Assembly: GCF_022024175.1 (NCBI RefSeq)
Contig: NZ_CP091794.1
Coordinates: 310,001-374,000 of the forward strand
Origin: Prevotella communis
GTDB lineage: Bacteria; Bacteroidota; Bacteroidia; Bacteroidales; Bacteroidaceae
Reading direction: 5' to 3'
Length of the DNA: 64,000 nt
The notes under the pieces are model-generated. The model made no database searches. It worked only from the letters and a program-made list of their open reading frames with translations, and was not told the origin of the DNA. Of the stretch, positions 51,698-61,140 are shown piece by piece (within the stretch, counting starts at the first letter, position 1; each line of letters opens with the position of its first letter). The position numbers were made by a program, and so were the translations under genes.

Positions 51698-52909
51698 CTA
51701 CAGGTGTAGTGTGTGTCCCATGCGCTCTTGTTTTGTTCTCAGATAGCGGAGGTTGTATTCGTTCGGTGTTACCTCGATGGGCACATTCTCCGTGATTTCC
51801 AGTCCGTAGGCCTCCAGTCCTACGCGTTTCACGGGGTTGTTGGTCATCAGACGCATCTTGTGTACGCCTATGTGGCGCAACATCTGTGCACCGCAACCAT
51901 AGTCGCGCTCATCAGCCTTGAATCCCAGACAGAGGTTGGCATCTACCGTGTCATAGCCTTCCTCCTGCAGTTTGTAGGCGGCCAACTTATTCATCAGTCC
52001 TATGCCGCGGCCTTCCTGCTGCATATATACGATGACACCCTTGCCCTCTTTCTCTATCTTCTGCATGGCCTTGTGGAGCTGTTCGCCACAATCGCAGCGT
52101 CGGCTTCCCAGGATGTCGCCCGTCATACATGAAGAATGTACGCGTACGAGGATGGGTTCATCCTCTTTCCATTCACCCTTTATCAGGGCGAAGTGTTCCT
52201 GTCCGTTGCTCTTCTGACGGAAGGGGATGATACGGAAATGACCGTATTCTGTAGGCATATCCACCTCTTCGCCCACCTCAATCAGTGACTCCTGCTGCAG
52301 GCGGTAGGCAATCAGGTCCTTGATGGTGATAATCTTCAGGTTGTGCTCCTGGGCAAAGGCCTGCAGCTCCGGCATACGGGCCATCGTACCATCATCATTC
52401 ATGATTTCCATCAGTGCACCTGCGGGGTAGAGTCCTGCCAGACGGCACAGGTCTACTGCAGCCTCCGTGTGTCCACTCCTGCGCAGTACGCCGTTGTCCT
52501 GTGCATAAAGCGGGTTGATATGACCTGGACGTCCAAACGTCTGAGGGGTTGATGCAGGGTCGGCCAATGCCTGGATGGTAGCGGCGCGGTCGTGAGCCGA
52601 CACACCGGTGGTACATCCTTCCAGCTTGTCCACCGTCACTGTGAAGGGCGTACCCAGCACAGAGGTGTTCTCACTGACCTGATGGGGCAGGTCCAGTTCC
52701 TCACTGCGACTGATTGTGATAGGTGCGCACAATACGCCACGTGCATATTTCAGCATGAAGTTCACCATCTCAGGTGTAATCTTCTCTGCGGCACAGATCA
52801 GGTCACCCTCGTTCTCGCGGTCTTCGTCGTCTACCACGATTACAAACTTACCATCACGAAAATCATCGATGGCCTCACTTATCTTGTTCAGCTTGAATGT
52901 CTCCATCAT
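51698..52909 (-). CDS. ribBA: Bifunctional DHBP synthase / GTP cyclohydrolase II
   Basis: 403 residues from the second ATG (52909; ATG 52906 and 52924 are also in frame). RibB half (1-200): [18 protein letters not shown] and [14 protein letters not shown]. RibA half (about 205-400): [21 protein letters not shown] with the three zinc cysteines, [18 protein letters not shown], and the Arg in [11 protein letters not shown]. It makes both precursors of riboflavin. It overlaps the end of the LptF/G-type gene by some 30 bases, so the two are coupled. Confidence 0.97.
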   Translation of the reverse strand: MMETFKLNKISEAIDDFRDGKFVIVVDDEDRENEGDLICAAEKITPEMVNFMLKYARGVLCAPITISRSEELDLPHQVSENTSVLGTPFTVTVDKLEGCTTGVSAHDRAATIQALADPASTPQTFGRPGHINPLYAQDNGVLRRSGHTEAAVDLCRLAGLYPAGALMEIMNDDGTMARMPELQAFAQEHNLKIITIKDLIAYRLQQESLIEVGEEVDMPTEYGHFRIIPFRQKSNGQEHFALIKGEWKEDEPILVRVHSSCMTGDILGSRRCDCGEQLHKAMQKIEKEGKGVIVYMQQEGRGIGLMNKLAAYKLQEEGYDTVDANLCLGFKADERDYGCGAQMLRHIGVHKMRLMTNNPVKRVGLEAYGLEITENVPIEVTPNEYNLRYLRTKQERMGHTLHL

Positions 52910-54872
52910 TTTGTTGTATTTCAAGTTTTGTATAATCTTTATAAGTCTCGTCCAGCAACTTGTCCTTTTGCTTGTCGGCCAGCTCCTGGATAATTGGCAT
53001 CAACTTGTTGCTAGTATTGCTGATGTCGCGCAGGTCGCGGTACAGGCGCAGGCGGAAGCGTATCATGCGGCAATAGAAGAAGATACCCAGGGGCAGGAAC
53101 AGACCGCTGACGATATTCAGCCATTTCTTTTCAAACGGACGCGTGTGTGCATGCGTGGCTATGATAGGATACTCGTTGAGTGTATATAGTACATGCTTGT
53201 CGCGTGCGTATCCCAGGTCCTCGATAGTCGTCTCCAGCACCTCGTTGATATGTTCTATCTCATGATCGTCACCGGCACGGAAGAATACCTTGATGGGTGA
53301 CGGCCAGCGTAATAGCTTGTGTGTTTCCGAATAGATGGCGATATCCTCGTTGATAGTCTGGAGCATATTGGCATCCATGCGGTATTTCGGCTCCTCGATA
53401 ATCACCTCCTTGCGTGTGATGTTGCGCTTCATGCGCAGACCCAGTATGCGCATGAGGAAGAGGCGGTAGGCGTCAATGTTGAAGACCGTAGAGTCGCGGT
53501 TGGCCTTATACGTGAAGAAGACTGCCAGCGGTGCCAGTACTACCGTGGATATGCTGCGCCCGAACCATACGGTCCAGTTGTCATCACGGGCCATACGCAT
53601 GCCTGTCATATCCAATAGGTAGAATACCAGGAACACAATGACCGACACGATGACAGGCACACCCAGTCCGCCTTTTCGGATAATAGCTCCCAGTGGTGCA
53701 CCGATAAAGAAGAAGATGATACATGAAAGTGCCAGGGTGAATTTCCCGATGGCCTCCAGCAGGTGCACACGCTCCAGGCGGTTCTGGTATTTTGCGTAGT
53801 CGCTCTTCATCTCCACATCGCTCAGTGCGTTTTGTGCCTGACGTGCGGCCTGTCGTGCCACTTCGCGTTGCTTGTCCTGGTTCATCTTCGCATAGACGCT
53901 GTCCATGACGGGGATGTCCTCGGCGGTCAGTGACTGGAGCTTAACCGAGTCCTGCGGGGTCAGCTCCTCTGTCCTGAAGGTATAGTTCCTGGCCTCCTCG
54001 AAGAAGGAACGTCCTATAGAATCGTTGGATAACTTGATAGAGTCCAGGTCGTGCAGGATGCGCATGACACTCTTCGCACTGGCATCATTTGTGAAGTTGC
54101 TGGCATCGGCCAGATTGAAATCACCGTCAAAGTCCAGCAGAATCTGTTTATGCCCGAATGACTCGCGGCGATAAGGCACCTCGGCCGTGCCACCCATATC
54201 CTGTGAGCGCATGTTCTCAAACCATTCGCCATTCCATAGCGTCAGCAGCAGGTGCTTTTTCTCCGCTGTAGACTGCAACATGCCTGAGTCGGCAAGGATA
54301 ATGGTCTGATCCTCATACGAGCCTGTCTGACGGTAAATCATGATGCCGTACAGGTGGCCGGTTTTCAGGTCCTTCTTCTCAACGTATAGGTTTGAATTGG
54401 GAATTCCGTCGTAGAATGTACCTTCAGGAATCTCCAGTTCCGGACTCTTCTGTTTCATGGATACCAGCAGTTGCTTCAGCTGCATGTTGGCACTGGGCAC
54501 CACGACGTTCTGGAAGTAGAATGAGATACCTGCGATGCAGAGTACAATGAAAATGAGTGAACGCATAGACTGCATCAGGGAGATGCCTGCCGCCTTAATG
54601 GCAGTCAGCTCACTGCTTTCGCCCAGGTTTCCGTAGGCAATCAGCGATGACAGCAGTATAGCCAGGGGGAAGGCCTGCGGCATCAGTCCCAGGGCCATAT
54701 ACCAAAAGAACTGTGCCAGGATTTCCATGGACAGTCCCTTTCCGATAAGTTCGTCAACATAACGCCATAGGAACTGCATCATCAGCACAAAGAGGCAAAT
54801 GAAGAAGGTTCCTACGAAAAGCAGTCCAAACTGTTTCGCGATAAATATATCTAATTTCTTTATCCTAAACAT
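52875..54872 (-). CDS. LptF/LptG (YjgP/YjgQ) family permease
   Basis: 665 residues. N-terminal helices [19 protein letters not shown] and the YjgP/YjgQ motif [36 protein letters not shown] central periplasmic jellyroll domain (about 120-380) is followed by three helices ([20 protein letters not shown]). The C-terminal 180 residues are a cytoplasmic extension ending in Lys/Glu-rich helices, absent in E. coli LptF/G. It is part of the LPS export machine (Lpt), working with LptB. -7 box TACCTTTG at 54891-54884. Confidence 0.92.
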   Translation of the reverse strand: MFRIKKLDIFIAKQFGLLFVGTFFICLFVLMMQFLWRYVDELIGKGLSMEILAQFFWYMALGLMPQAFPLAILLSSLIAYGNLGESSELTAIKAAGISLMQSMRSLIFIVLCIAGISFYFQNVVVPSANMQLKQLLVSMKQKSPELEIPEGTFYDGIPNSNLYVEKKDLKTGHLYGIMIYRQTGSYEDQTIILADSGMLQSTAEKKHLLLTLWNGEWFENMRSQDMGGTAEVPYRRESFGHKQILLDFDGDFNLADASNFTNDASAKSVMRILHDLDSIKLSNDSIGRSFFEEARNYTFRTEELTPQDSVKLQSLTAEDIPVMDSVYAKMNQDKQREVARQAARQAQNALSDVEMKSDYAKYQNRLERVHLLEAIGKFTLALSCIIFFFIGAPLGAIIRKGGLGVPVIVSVIVFLVFYLLDMTGMRMARDDNWTVWFGRSISTVVLAPLAVFFTYKANRDSTVFNIDAYRLFLMRILGLRMKRNITRKEVIIEEPKYRMDANMLQTINEDIAIYSETHKLLRWPSPIKVFFRAGDDHEIEHINEVLETTIEDLGYARDKHVLYTLNEYPIIATHAHTRPFEKKWLNIVSGLFLPLGIFFYCRMIRFRLRLYRDLRDISNTSNKLMPIIQELADKQKDKLLDETYKDYTKLEIQQNDGDIQAEQDK

Positions 54873-54883
54873 AATTCAGGCTG

Positions 54884-54891
54884 CAAAGGTA
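54884..54891 (-). promoter_or_regulatory. -7 box of the lptF/G-ribBA operon
   Basis: Minus-strand TACCTTTG 12 bases before ATG 54872; a very short leader. Confidence 0.7.
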
Positions 54892-54902
54892 CTCATTTTT
54901 TT

Positions 54903-55023
54903 TGAGGTTTGGGGTTTGAGGTTTGAGATTTCTCGTGTACCTTGTTATTTTTTAACAATAAACCTCCGCTCGCTTGTTACCGGAGGGATACAAAAACCTT
55001 AAACCTCAAACCTTAATCCTTAA
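54903..55023. repeat. Repeat element: GGTTTGAG/AAACCTCAAACC arms around a GC hairpin
   Basis: GGTTTGGGGTTTGAGGTTTG at the left faces TTAAACCTCAAACCTTAATC at the right; in the middle CCTCCG (54963-54968) pairs with CGGAGG (54981-54986). It fills the space between the START-like gene end and the lptF/G promoter. No coding potential. Confidence 0.6.
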
Positions 55024-55026
55024 ATC

Positions 55027-55425
55027 TTAAAATCCGCTCGACTGATGCAGTCGGTCTAGATTGTCGTCCCACAGTTCGTGCAGGTCTTCAATATCTTCTG
55101 CTGGGGCAAAGTCCACTACGCACAGACAAAGTTCTTCCGTCAGTTCGCTCTTGCCAATTCTCATTTCCCAATAAGCTTCCGGTTCTTCTTCGTCTACCCA
55201 TTGCAGACGTATATGACTGTTTTTCTGTCGCTCTACTATGTTGGCACTTAGTGTGTGATGTTCACCGTAAGGACTGCCCCACGTCAGCTGCATCACGCCG
55301 TTGTTTTCTACAACGCGGTCGGCCAACCAACGCTCCAATCCATGATCTGTGCTCAGTAACTGCCAAAGCAGGTCGGGTTTTCCTGCGGCAAGGGGATATT
55401 CCAAGTTTAATCGTTGTTTCAGCAT
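55027..55425 (-). CDS. START-like (SRPBCC) domain protein
   Basis: 132 residues, no signal peptide. The pattern LWQLLSTDHGLERWLADRV, then alternating strands and the C-terminal helix DLHELWDDNLDRLHQSSGF is that of the small START-like proteins of Bacteroidota, related to AHSA1/SRPBCC folds with a hydrophobic pocket. Ligand and function are unknown. It is transcribed toward the lptF/G gene but separated from it by a repeat element and a promoter. Confidence 0.8.
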   Translation of the reverse strand: MLKQRLNLEYPLAAGKPDLLWQLLSTDHGLERWLADRVVENNGVMQLTWGSPYGEHHTLSANIVERQKNSHIRLQWVDEEEPEAYWEMRIGKSELTEELCLCVVDFAPAEDIEDLHELWDDNLDRLHQSSGF

Positions 55426-55598
55426 ATCGTTACTGGTAAGTTTTTACTTTATCACAAGATTAGTTATTCGGGTACAAAAGTACAAAAAAAGACGGAAAAA
55501 ACCGCCATAGATACGGAAAAAATACGTGTTGTTTCATAAAAAATGTTAAGTAGAAGAAAATTCTTAATTCTTAATTCTTAATTCTTAATTTTTAGCAG

Positions 55599-55606
55599 TA
55601 CCTTTG
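55599..55606 (+). promoter_or_regulatory. -7 box of tRNA-Met
   Basis: TACCTTTG 20 bases before the tRNA start, preceded by four TTCTTAA repeats (55561-55590). Confidence 0.7.
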
Positions 55607-55625
55607 CACCCGCTTACAAGCAGAT

Positions 55626-55699
55626 GGCGGGATAGCTCAGCTGGTTAGAGCGCATGATTCATAATCATGAGGTCGCCGGTTCAATCCCGGCTCCCGCTA
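55626..55699 (+). tRNA. tRNA-Met (anticodon CAT)
   Basis: 74 nt. Acceptor GGCGGGA/TCCCGCT, D-arm GCTC...GAGC, anticodon stem CATGA/TCATG with loop TTCATAA (anticodon CAT), and T-arm GCCGG-TTCAATC-CCGGC. CCA is not encoded (ACCG follows), unlike the tRNA-Arg at 21520. The A-U closing pattern and G1-U72 pair suggest the elongator form, but an Ile2 (lysidine) tRNA cannot be excluded by eye. Confidence 0.88.
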
Positions 55700-55724
55700 C
55701 CGAAAGAGGCGAAATGCTGGATTG

Positions 55725-55755
55725 TGCCGAGGATACTTTCTCGGCATTTTTTTTT
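55725..55755 (+). terminator. Terminator after tRNA-Met
   Basis: TGCCGAG (55725-55731) pairs with CTCGGCA (55740-55746), followed by nine T. Confidence 0.88.
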
Positions 55756-55769
55756 AAGGTATTAGTATT

Positions 55770-57572
55770 ATGCAAGACATTAGGAACATTGCAATTATTG
55801 CACACGTAGACCACGGTAAGACAACACTGGTCGACAAAATGATGCTGGCAGGAAATCTTTTCCGTGAGGGACAGAACCTGAGCAACCAGGTACTTGACGC
55901 CAATGACCTGGAGCGCGAGCGCGGTATCACCATTCTTTCCAAGAACGTTTCTATCAATTGGAAAGGCACCAAAATCAATATCATCGATACTCCGGGACAC
56001 AGCGACTTCGGTGGCGAGGTAGAGCGTGTACTTAATATGGCCGACGGCTGTCTGTTGCTCGTCGACGCTTTTGAGGGCCCCATGCCTCAGACCCGTTTCG
56101 TGCTGCAGAAGGCACTCCAGATTGGTCTGAAGCCTATCGTGGTGGTTAATAAGGTAGATAAGCCCAACTGCCGTCCTGAGGAGGTCTACGAGATGGTATT
56201 CGACCTGATGTTCTCGCTGAATGCTACCGAGGACCAGCTCGACTTCCCCGTTGTCTATGGCTCTGCCAAGAACGGATGGATGGGTGAGGACTACAACAAC
56301 CCCACCACTGACATTACCTATCTTCTTGATAAGATTGTAGAGGTGATTCCTGCTCCTCAGAAGCTCGAGGGTACCCCTCAGATGCTGATCACCTCTCTCG
56401 ACTATAGCTCTTACACAGGCCGTATCGCCGTGGGTCGCGTACATCGCGGCACCCTCAAGGACGGTATGCAGGTCACCATTGCCCATCGTGATGGTTCTAT
56501 GGAGAAGACCAAGATTAGGGAGCTCCACACCTTTGATGGTATGGGTCACCAGCGCACTGACGAGGTTGAGTGCGGTGATATCTGTGCAGTAATCGGCCTG
56601 GAGAAGTTCGAGATTGGCGACACTATCTGCGACCTCGAGAATCCCGAGCCCCTGCCTCCTATTGCTATCGATGAGCCTACCATGTCTATGCTCTTCCAGA
56701 TCAACGACTCTCCCTTCTTCGGTAAGGAGGGTAAGTTCGTTACCTCTCGTCATATCAACGACCGTCTGCAGAAAGAGCTTGAGAAGAACCTCGCCCTCCA
56801 TGTAGAGCAGTTCGAGGACTCTACCGACAAGTGGATTGTCAGTGGCCGTGGTGTGCTCCATCTCTCTGTGCTTATCGAGACCATGCGTCGCGAGGGCTAC
56901 GAGCTGCAGGTTGGCCAGCCCCAGGTTATCTATAAGGAGATTGACGGTGTGAAGAACGAGCCTATCGAGGAACTCACCATCAACGTGCCCGAGGAGTTCG
57001 CTTCCAAGATGATTGATATGGTTACCCGCCGTAAGGGTGAGATGACCTCTATGGAGGCTCAGGGCGAGCGCACCAATATCGAGTTCGATATCCCCTCACG
57101 TGGTATCATCGGTCTGCGCACCAATGTGCTGACCGCTTCTCAGGGTGAGGCTATCATGGCCCACCGTTTCAAGGAGTATCAGCCCTATAAGGGAGATATC
57201 GAGCGCCGTGCCAACGGTTCTATGATTGCCCTTGAGACCGGTAATGCCTTTGCCTACGCTATTGATAAGTTGCAGGACCGTGGTAAGTTCTTCATCGATC
57301 CAGGTGAGGATGTCTATATGGGTCAGGTTGTAGGTGAACATGTTCACGACAACGACCTCGTGGTCAATGTCTGCAAGGCTAAGCAGCTTACCAACGTGCG
57401 TGCCTCTGGTACCGATGATAAAGCCCGTATCATCCCGAAGGTGATTATGTCACTGGAAGAGTGCCTTGAGTATATCAAGGAAGACGAGCTGGTAGAGGTT
57501 ACGCCCAAGTCTATGCGTATCCGTAAGGCCATCCTCGACCACGACCAGCGCAAGAAGGCCAACAAGAATTAA
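55770..57572 (+). CDS. typA: Ribosome-associated GTPase TypA/BipA
   Basis: 600 residues. GTPase motifs G1 [15 protein letters not shown] (11-25), G2 region [13 protein letters not shown]3 [12 protein letters not shown] and G4 NKVDKP. Then EF-G-like domains and the BipA C-terminal domain with FVSTSQGEAIM-like text ([18 protein letters not shown]). It binds the 70S ribosome and helps 50S assembly and growth under stress. Single gene with a terminator at 57601-57633; the start lies 15 bases after the tRNA terminator, so some read-through or a hidden promoter is needed. Confidence 0.97.
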   Translation: MQDIRNIAIIAHVDHGKTTLVDKMMLAGNLFREGQNLSNQVLDANDLERERGITILSKNVSINWKGTKINIIDTPGHSDFGGEVERVLNMADGCLLLVDAFEGPMPQTRFVLQKALQIGLKPIVVVNKVDKPNCRPEEVYEMVFDLMFSLNATEDQLDFPVVYGSAKNGWMGEDYNNPTTDITYLLDKIVEVIPAPQKLEGTPQMLITSLDYSSYTGRIAVGRVHRGTLKDGMQVTIAHRDGSMEKTKIRELHTFDGMGHQRTDEVECGDICAVIGLEKFEIGDTICDLENPEPLPPIAIDEPTMSMLFQINDSPFFGKEGKFVTSRHINDRLQKELEKNLALHVEQFEDSTDKWIVSGRGVLHLSVLIETMRREGYELQVGQPQVIYKEIDGVKNEPIEELTINVPEEFASKMIDMVTRRKGEMTSMEAQGERTNIEFDIPSRGIIGLRTNVLTASQGEAIMAHRFKEYQPYKGDIERRANGSMIALETGNAFAYAIDKLQDRGKFFIDPGEDVYMGQVVGEHVHDNDLVVNVCKAKQLTNVRASGTDDKARIIPKVIMSLEECLEYIKEDELVEVTPKSMRIRKAILDHDQRKKANKN

Positions 57573-57600
57573 TACACATTGTTTTTCGTATATAAATGAT

Positions 57601-57633
57601 AAAGGCTCCCGAAGATTCGTCTTGGGAGCCTTT
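57601..57633 (+). terminator. Terminator after typA
   Basis: AAAGGCTCCC (57601-57610) pairs with GGGAGCCTTT (57624-57633), then TCTTG. It may also serve the convergent regulator gene. Confidence 0.88.
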
Positions 57634-57659
57634 TCTTGTATATGGTATGTAGTTCGTTT

Positions 57660-58739
57660 TTATTGATTCTTCATTTCCTGGAAATCAGAAGGTGTCATGC
57701 CAGTCTCCTTTTTAAACACCGTCTGGAAATAGCTGCGGTCACTGAATCCGCAATGCTGTGCCACCGTCTCATTGTTCCAGTCAGGATGCTCGCATAGCAT
57801 ACGCTTGGCCTCTTCGATGCGCAGGCTGGTTATCCAACCGGCATAGGTGAGTCCCTGCTGTTTGACCCATGCAGAGAGCTGGTATTGCGGTATACCGATG
57901 GCTTCGGCGGTAGTAGGCAACTTCATTCCTATCTGCAGGTATCCGCCATTATTAATCCATTTCGTGATTAGTTGGGCACTGAAGTCGGCTTGGTCGGTGT
58001 CCTCCTCCTTTTCATCTTCACTCTCCTCAGCCTCCTGCATTCGTTTAGGAGCCGAACTGACCACATAGTTTGAGAAACTGTCTACCAGGTAGAATATTCC
58101 CGCAAAGAACAGGATGCCGAATATGGCCAGTCCTTTACTCTCCACAAAGATGAGCAGTGGCACCATCAAGGCCAGTACCATCAGCACCAGGATGCTGAGC
58201 TGCATCCATAGCAGCATGCCGTCCATATCGCGGTCGTAGTAGTTCTGCAAGGTATTGCGCATAGAGCGCAGGTTCTTCAGGTGTCGCCAACTGTAATGGC
58301 CCTGTAGCAACAGGTATAGCACGGATGACGCTACCTCCGCCCAGTGCAGTTCCGGTGTGTCGCTGAATAGCGGCTGTCCGTCAATATAGGCGGCAGTGCC
58401 TATCAGCAGCAGTGCGATGAGCCATACGATGCCTCCCAGCCATCTATCCAGTGTGCTGACATGACCTCTGCGCTGCAGGAAGAGTATTGACAGTGAGATA
58501 TTCCAACTGCAGGGGATGAACAATAACAGGTTGACCATCACTGCCTGGGTCACACCCATGGCGCGCAATCCTAATGTATATTGCAACAGGAACTGAATAT
58601 CCAGTAAAACGATACCGGCAGTCATCAGCCAGCGTGCATTTCCCACCACAGGATTCACTCCCACCTTCTTTGGCAGGAGCAGCAGCTTCAGCGCAAGTAG
58701 CGTCAGCAATACGACGGCAGAAAATTGCATCAATTCCAT
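57660..58739 (-). CDS. Membrane-anchored AraC-type regulator (module 1)
   Basis: 359 residues from ATG 58739 (58751 is also in frame). Seven or so membrane helices fill residues 1-220 (LTLLALKLLLLPKK, GIVWLIALLLIGTAAYI, GLAIFGILFFAGIFYLVD). A Glu/Asp linker (EESEDEKEEDTDQ) leads to a C-terminal AraC HTH_18 domain (about 255-357): ITSLRIEEAKRMLCEHPDW, VAQHCGFSDRSYFQTVFKKETGMTPSDF. A 7TM-like sensor tied directly to an AraC domain. The gene is divergent from the membrane protein at 58919, and the 168-base gap holds three direct repeats that are candidate binding sites. Confidence 0.88.
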   Translation of the reverse strand: MELMQFSAVVLLTLLALKLLLLPKKVGVNPVVGNARWLMTAGIVLLDIQFLLQYTLGLRAMGVTQAVMVNLLLFIPCSWNISLSILFLQRRGHVSTLDRWLGGIVWLIALLLIGTAAYIDGQPLFSDTPELHWAEVASSVLYLLLQGHYSWRHLKNLRSMRNTLQNYYDRDMDGMLLWMQLSILVLMVLALMVPLLIFVESKGLAIFGILFFAGIFYLVDSFSNYVVSSAPKRMQEAEESEDEKEEDTDQADFSAQLITKWINNGGYLQIGMKLPTTAEAIGIPQYQLSAWVKQQGLTYAGWITSLRIEEAKRMLCEHPDWNNETVAQHCGFSDRSYFQTVFKKETGMTPSDFQEMKNQ

Positions 58740-58784
58740 TTCGGAGTGCAAAATTACGAAAAAATGCGGAAAAACGACGATTTA

Positions 58785-58855
58785 GGTGTTAAAATTCGCG
58801 GAATTTAAACACCTTATTGTGGAATTTCTAACACCATTGTGGAATTTTTAACACC
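58785..58855 (+). promoter_or_regulatory. Operator-like direct repeats GGAATTT-N2-AACACC (three copies plus one inverted)
   Basis: GGAATTTAAACACC at 58800, GGAATTTCTAACACC at 58821 and GGAATTTTTAACACC at 58841 (spacings 21 and 20), plus an inverted GGTGTTAAAATTC at 58785. They end 20 bases before the -7 box at 58875, the usual position for AraC-type activator sites. Similar half-sites (GAAAATTTAACACC at 61054, GAAAATCAAACACT at 61035) lie upstream of module 2. Confidence 0.7.
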
Positions 58856-58874
58856 TTCTTTTATATAAAAACAT

Positions 58875-58882
58875 TACTTTTG
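58875..58882 (+). promoter_or_regulatory. -7 box of the 58919 gene
   Basis: TACTTTTG, 36 bases before ATG 58919; no good -33 box, as expected if an activator bound to the upstream repeats is needed. Confidence 0.65.
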
Positions 58883-58918
58883 CAGCCGAAAAATGGAATT
58901 AGTCAACCATAAACTTTA

Positions 58919-59680
58919 ATGGCACACGAGTTATACCATATTGTTCTTCTGATGGCAGCCGGCATCAATTTCCTGATAGCCTTCGTGCTGCTGTATAATA
59001 ATATCTGGTACCGCAATTATGGTGTTTACTGTCGTGCGCGTATGCTGGTAGCCCTTTGCTACGTCATCTTTGCCATCGGTTTTGCCATGCATGCCTATTT
59101 CGAGTGGCGCACCTCATGGCCGGCAGCTGCCTCTGCCCTTTCAGTCAGTTATTTCCATATCGGCGGTGTCCTCTTCGGATGGAGCCACACCTCACTGATG
59201 CGTCCCGACTATCTCAAGAAGAAAGTCGTCCTTCGCGACCTCACCATCCTCCTGGTCGGTCTCGCATCCTATTGGACAGCGGTAGCAAATTATTCACTTT
59301 TCGTTATCCACTTTTCCTTTATCATTTTCTTCGCTCATGCCAGTTATATTGCTTTCATTTTCTACCGCACCTATTTCCTTGTACGGCGCAACCTGATAAG
59401 CATGCCAGCCGATGAAATGGCGCCAAAATGGTGGACACCCGAAGCCAAGCGTACCGTACTCAGCGGTCACCACTCGTTTGTGATATCCTGCCATCTCATC
59501 GTACTTTTTGGGCTTGGCGGGATAGTGGTCACCGCCGTATTCCCTCACCAAATAACCCCCTATACCGTGTTGCTCTGCATGGGCATCGCGGTCTATTGCT
59601 ATATATTCTACTCCCTGTCGGAGTATGGCAATGTGATCGATGCGGCCACCTATGCCACAGAAGATGCCGAGAAGCTATGA
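58919..59680 (+). CDS. Membrane protein resembling the sensor half of the neighbouring regulators
   Basis: 253 residues, about seven membrane helices (IVLLMAAGINFLIAFVLLY, ALCYVIFAIGFAMHAYF, LIVLFGLGGIVVTAVF, VLLCMGIAVYCYIFYSL) and no other domain. In topology it looks like the 7TM sensor parts of the AraC proteins on either side but without the HTH, so it may be a partner or a truncated paralogue. Residues about 122-133 (VANYSLFVIHFS) are encoded by a copy of the GCGGTAGCAAAT repeat. No function can be named. Confidence 0.7.
   Translation: MAHELYHIVLLMAAGINFLIAFVLLYNNIWYRNYGVYCRARMLVALCYVIFAIGFAMHAYFEWRTSWPAAASALSVSYFHIGGVLFGWSHTSLMRPDYLKKKVVLRDLTILLVGLASYWTAVANYSLFVIHFSFIIFFAHASYIAFIFYRTYFLVRRNLISMPADEMAPKWWTPEAKRTVLSGHHSFVISCHLIVLFGLGGIVVTAVFPHQITPYTVLLCMGIAVYCYIFYSLSEYGNVIDAATYATEDAEKL
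59276..59316 (+). repeat. Dispersed palindromic-repeat arm inside coding sequence (copy 3)
   Basis: AGCGGTAGCAAATTATTCAC then TTTTCGTTATCCACTTTTCC. The core GCGGTAGCAAATTATTCACT matches the hairpin arm at 21688-21718. The reading frame (A-V-A-N-Y-S) differs from that of copy 2 at 735-786 (S-G-S-K-S-F), so the likeness is of DNA, not protein. Confidence 0.6.
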
Positions 59681-59700
59681 ATAAAGAATAAACAATAATA

Positions 59701-59820
59701 ATGATGAAACAAAACAGATTCTTTACCTTCCGTGTGTTGCTTGCCTGTCTGCCACTGCTTTTGTGTGGCATTCAGGCACACGCCTCTTCCAGAACGGTCA
59801 GACCTTCGTACAGAAGATGA
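59701..59820 (+). pseudogene. Signal-peptide-only ORF, probable relic of an exported protein
   Basis: 39 codons: MMKQNRFFTFRVLLACLPLL then LCGIQAHA, a complete Sec signal peptide, followed by only SSRTVRPSYRR and TGA. It follows the membrane-protein gene by 20 bases. The next module has the same order regulator - leader - large exported protein, so this is likely the start of a deleted surface-protein gene. A genuine tiny exported peptide remains possible. The following 75 bases show no continuation in another frame. Confidence 0.5.
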
Positions 59821-59896
59821 CCCGATAACGCAAAGGGCTTTATAGTCCAAAAGGTCCTTTAAGTCCGTAGACCAAATAGAATCCTAAGAAAAAAGA

Positions 59897-59932
59897 AACT
59901 CCGCAGACCAAGACGATCTGCGGAGTTTTTTA
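59897..59932. terminator. Bidirectional terminator
   Basis: AACTCCGCAGA (59897-59907) pairs with TCTGCGGAGTT (59917-59927), with T-rich sequence after it and A-rich before it. It separates module 1 from the convergent regulator of module 2. Confidence 0.87.
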
Positions 59933-61027
59933 TTTCTTTTTCTCCAGTCTCTCCTTAGCCCTGTGGTAGGCCAGGTACGACGTGAAGCCACTGGCTTCCG
60001 CTGCCGCCTCCGTCGTGGCCAGCGGGTTCTCCTTCATATACGCGTCATACTGCTTCAGGCGCAGCGTGTTCACATAGTCCGAGAAGCCACCGAAACGATC
60101 CGACAGCACCCCGGAAACATACGAACGGCCGTAGCTGCAATGCTCCACCACATGCTCCAGCTTCAGGTGCGCATCCATATAGCCCTTGTCCTTCTCCACG
60201 AACTGCACTATCTCCTCGGCTATCTTCCTCGTACGCTCCTCTACCAGCTCGTCGTGCTCCTCATCATGCTCCTCGTCCTCCTCTGAGAGCGACAGGATCA
60301 CTACACGTCGCCATGCAGGCATCACATTAATCAGCAGGATGATATTCAGGACTGCCAGCACCAGGTTCGCCACAATCATCACATCGGGCGAGTCTGTGAT
60401 AAAGCTCACCCAGAGCCATGGTGTGAACAGTACCGGGGCCAGCCACACACGATGGGCATAGTCTGCAGGGAAGTCCTCAGGGTTAGAGTAGTTCTGGTCG
60501 CGCGTCTCCTTCATCCATTTCCATATCTGGACCATGGCCATGACGGCATATCCCATCATCAGGATGCTCACCGCCACGATGACACTGCCCCATATCTTAG
60601 CACAGCTTCCTTTCAGCATACCCCCCGGAATCCATGCATCCAGTACCAGCGGCACCATGGCCACCATGGTGATAGCACCGGCAAGCGTGCTGACCTTCTT
60701 CCATTCATTCCATTGCTTCACCGAACCGAAGAAACAAAACAGCAGTGCGCCGCAATAGAAATAATAGGTACAGGGGAAGTACGACTTCCACAGCATCCAT
60801 GCCGACTCGCTCCCGGGATTCAGCACATAGGGTAGCAAACAGGTGCCCAGCAGATAGAAAAAAACTTGCATCTTCCTGTCTGGCCAAATATAACTATGAC
60901 GCTCCTTTGGTGCCCTGCAAGTGTGAAACCATCTCACACCAGCAAACACCCAGCAAGTCACCAAATAGGCCGTTGCCGACACGCCATACCAGTAGAAATT
61001 ATCTGTACACATCATATCAGAGTGCAA
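59930..61027 (-). CDS. Membrane-anchored AraC-type regulator (module 2)
   Basis: 365 residues. About seven membrane helices in residues 10-240 (ATAYLVTCWVFAGVRWF, ITMVAMVPLVLDAWI, IVANLVLAVLNIILLINV), then an acidic linker (SEEDEEHDEEHDE) and a C-terminal AraC-like HTH (about 265-365: LKLEHVVEHCSYGRSYVSGV, LRLKQYDAYMKENPLATTEA, ASGFTSYLAYHRAKERL). The HTH is more diverged than in module 1. It is divergent from the giant surface-protein gene at 61234 and probably controls it. Confidence 0.83.
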   Translation of the reverse strand: MHSDMMCTDNFYWYGVSATAYLVTCWVFAGVRWFHTCRAPKERHSYIWPDRKMQVFFYLLGTCLLPYVLNPGSESAWMLWKSYFPCTYYFYCGALLFCFFGSVKQWNEWKKVSTLAGAITMVAMVPLVLDAWIPGGMLKGSCAKIWGSVIVAVSILMMGYAVMAMVQIWKWMKETRDQNYSNPEDFPADYAHRVWLAPVLFTPWLWVSFITDSPDVMIVANLVLAVLNIILLINVMPAWRRVVILSLSEEDEEHDEEHDELVEERTRKIAEEIVQFVEKDKGYMDAHLKLEHVVEHCSYGRSYVSGVLSDRFGGFSDYVNTLRLKQYDAYMKENPLATTEAAAEASGFTSYLAYHRAKERLEKKK

Positions 61028-61034
61028 AATTACG

Positions 61035-61067
61035 GAAAATCAAACACTTTCACGAAAATTTAACACC
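61035..61067 (+). promoter_or_regulatory. Operator-like half-sites upstream of module 2
   Basis: GAAAATCAAACACT (61035-61048) and GAAAATTTAACACC (61054-61067), 19 bases apart in direct orientation, similar to the three repeats at 58800-58855. A further symmetric segment GGTACAGTGTAC lies at 61077-61088. Confidence 0.5.
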
Positions 61068-61140
61068 AAATTTTTCGGTACAGTGTACAATTTGATAGGT
61101 ATTTGTATCATTTGATACCTTTTTTTTCCCCAATTCATCG

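Noticed and set aside
55665..56861. 398-codon minus-strand ORF
   Set aside because: Antisense to tRNA-Met and typA; long because of codon bias in typA.
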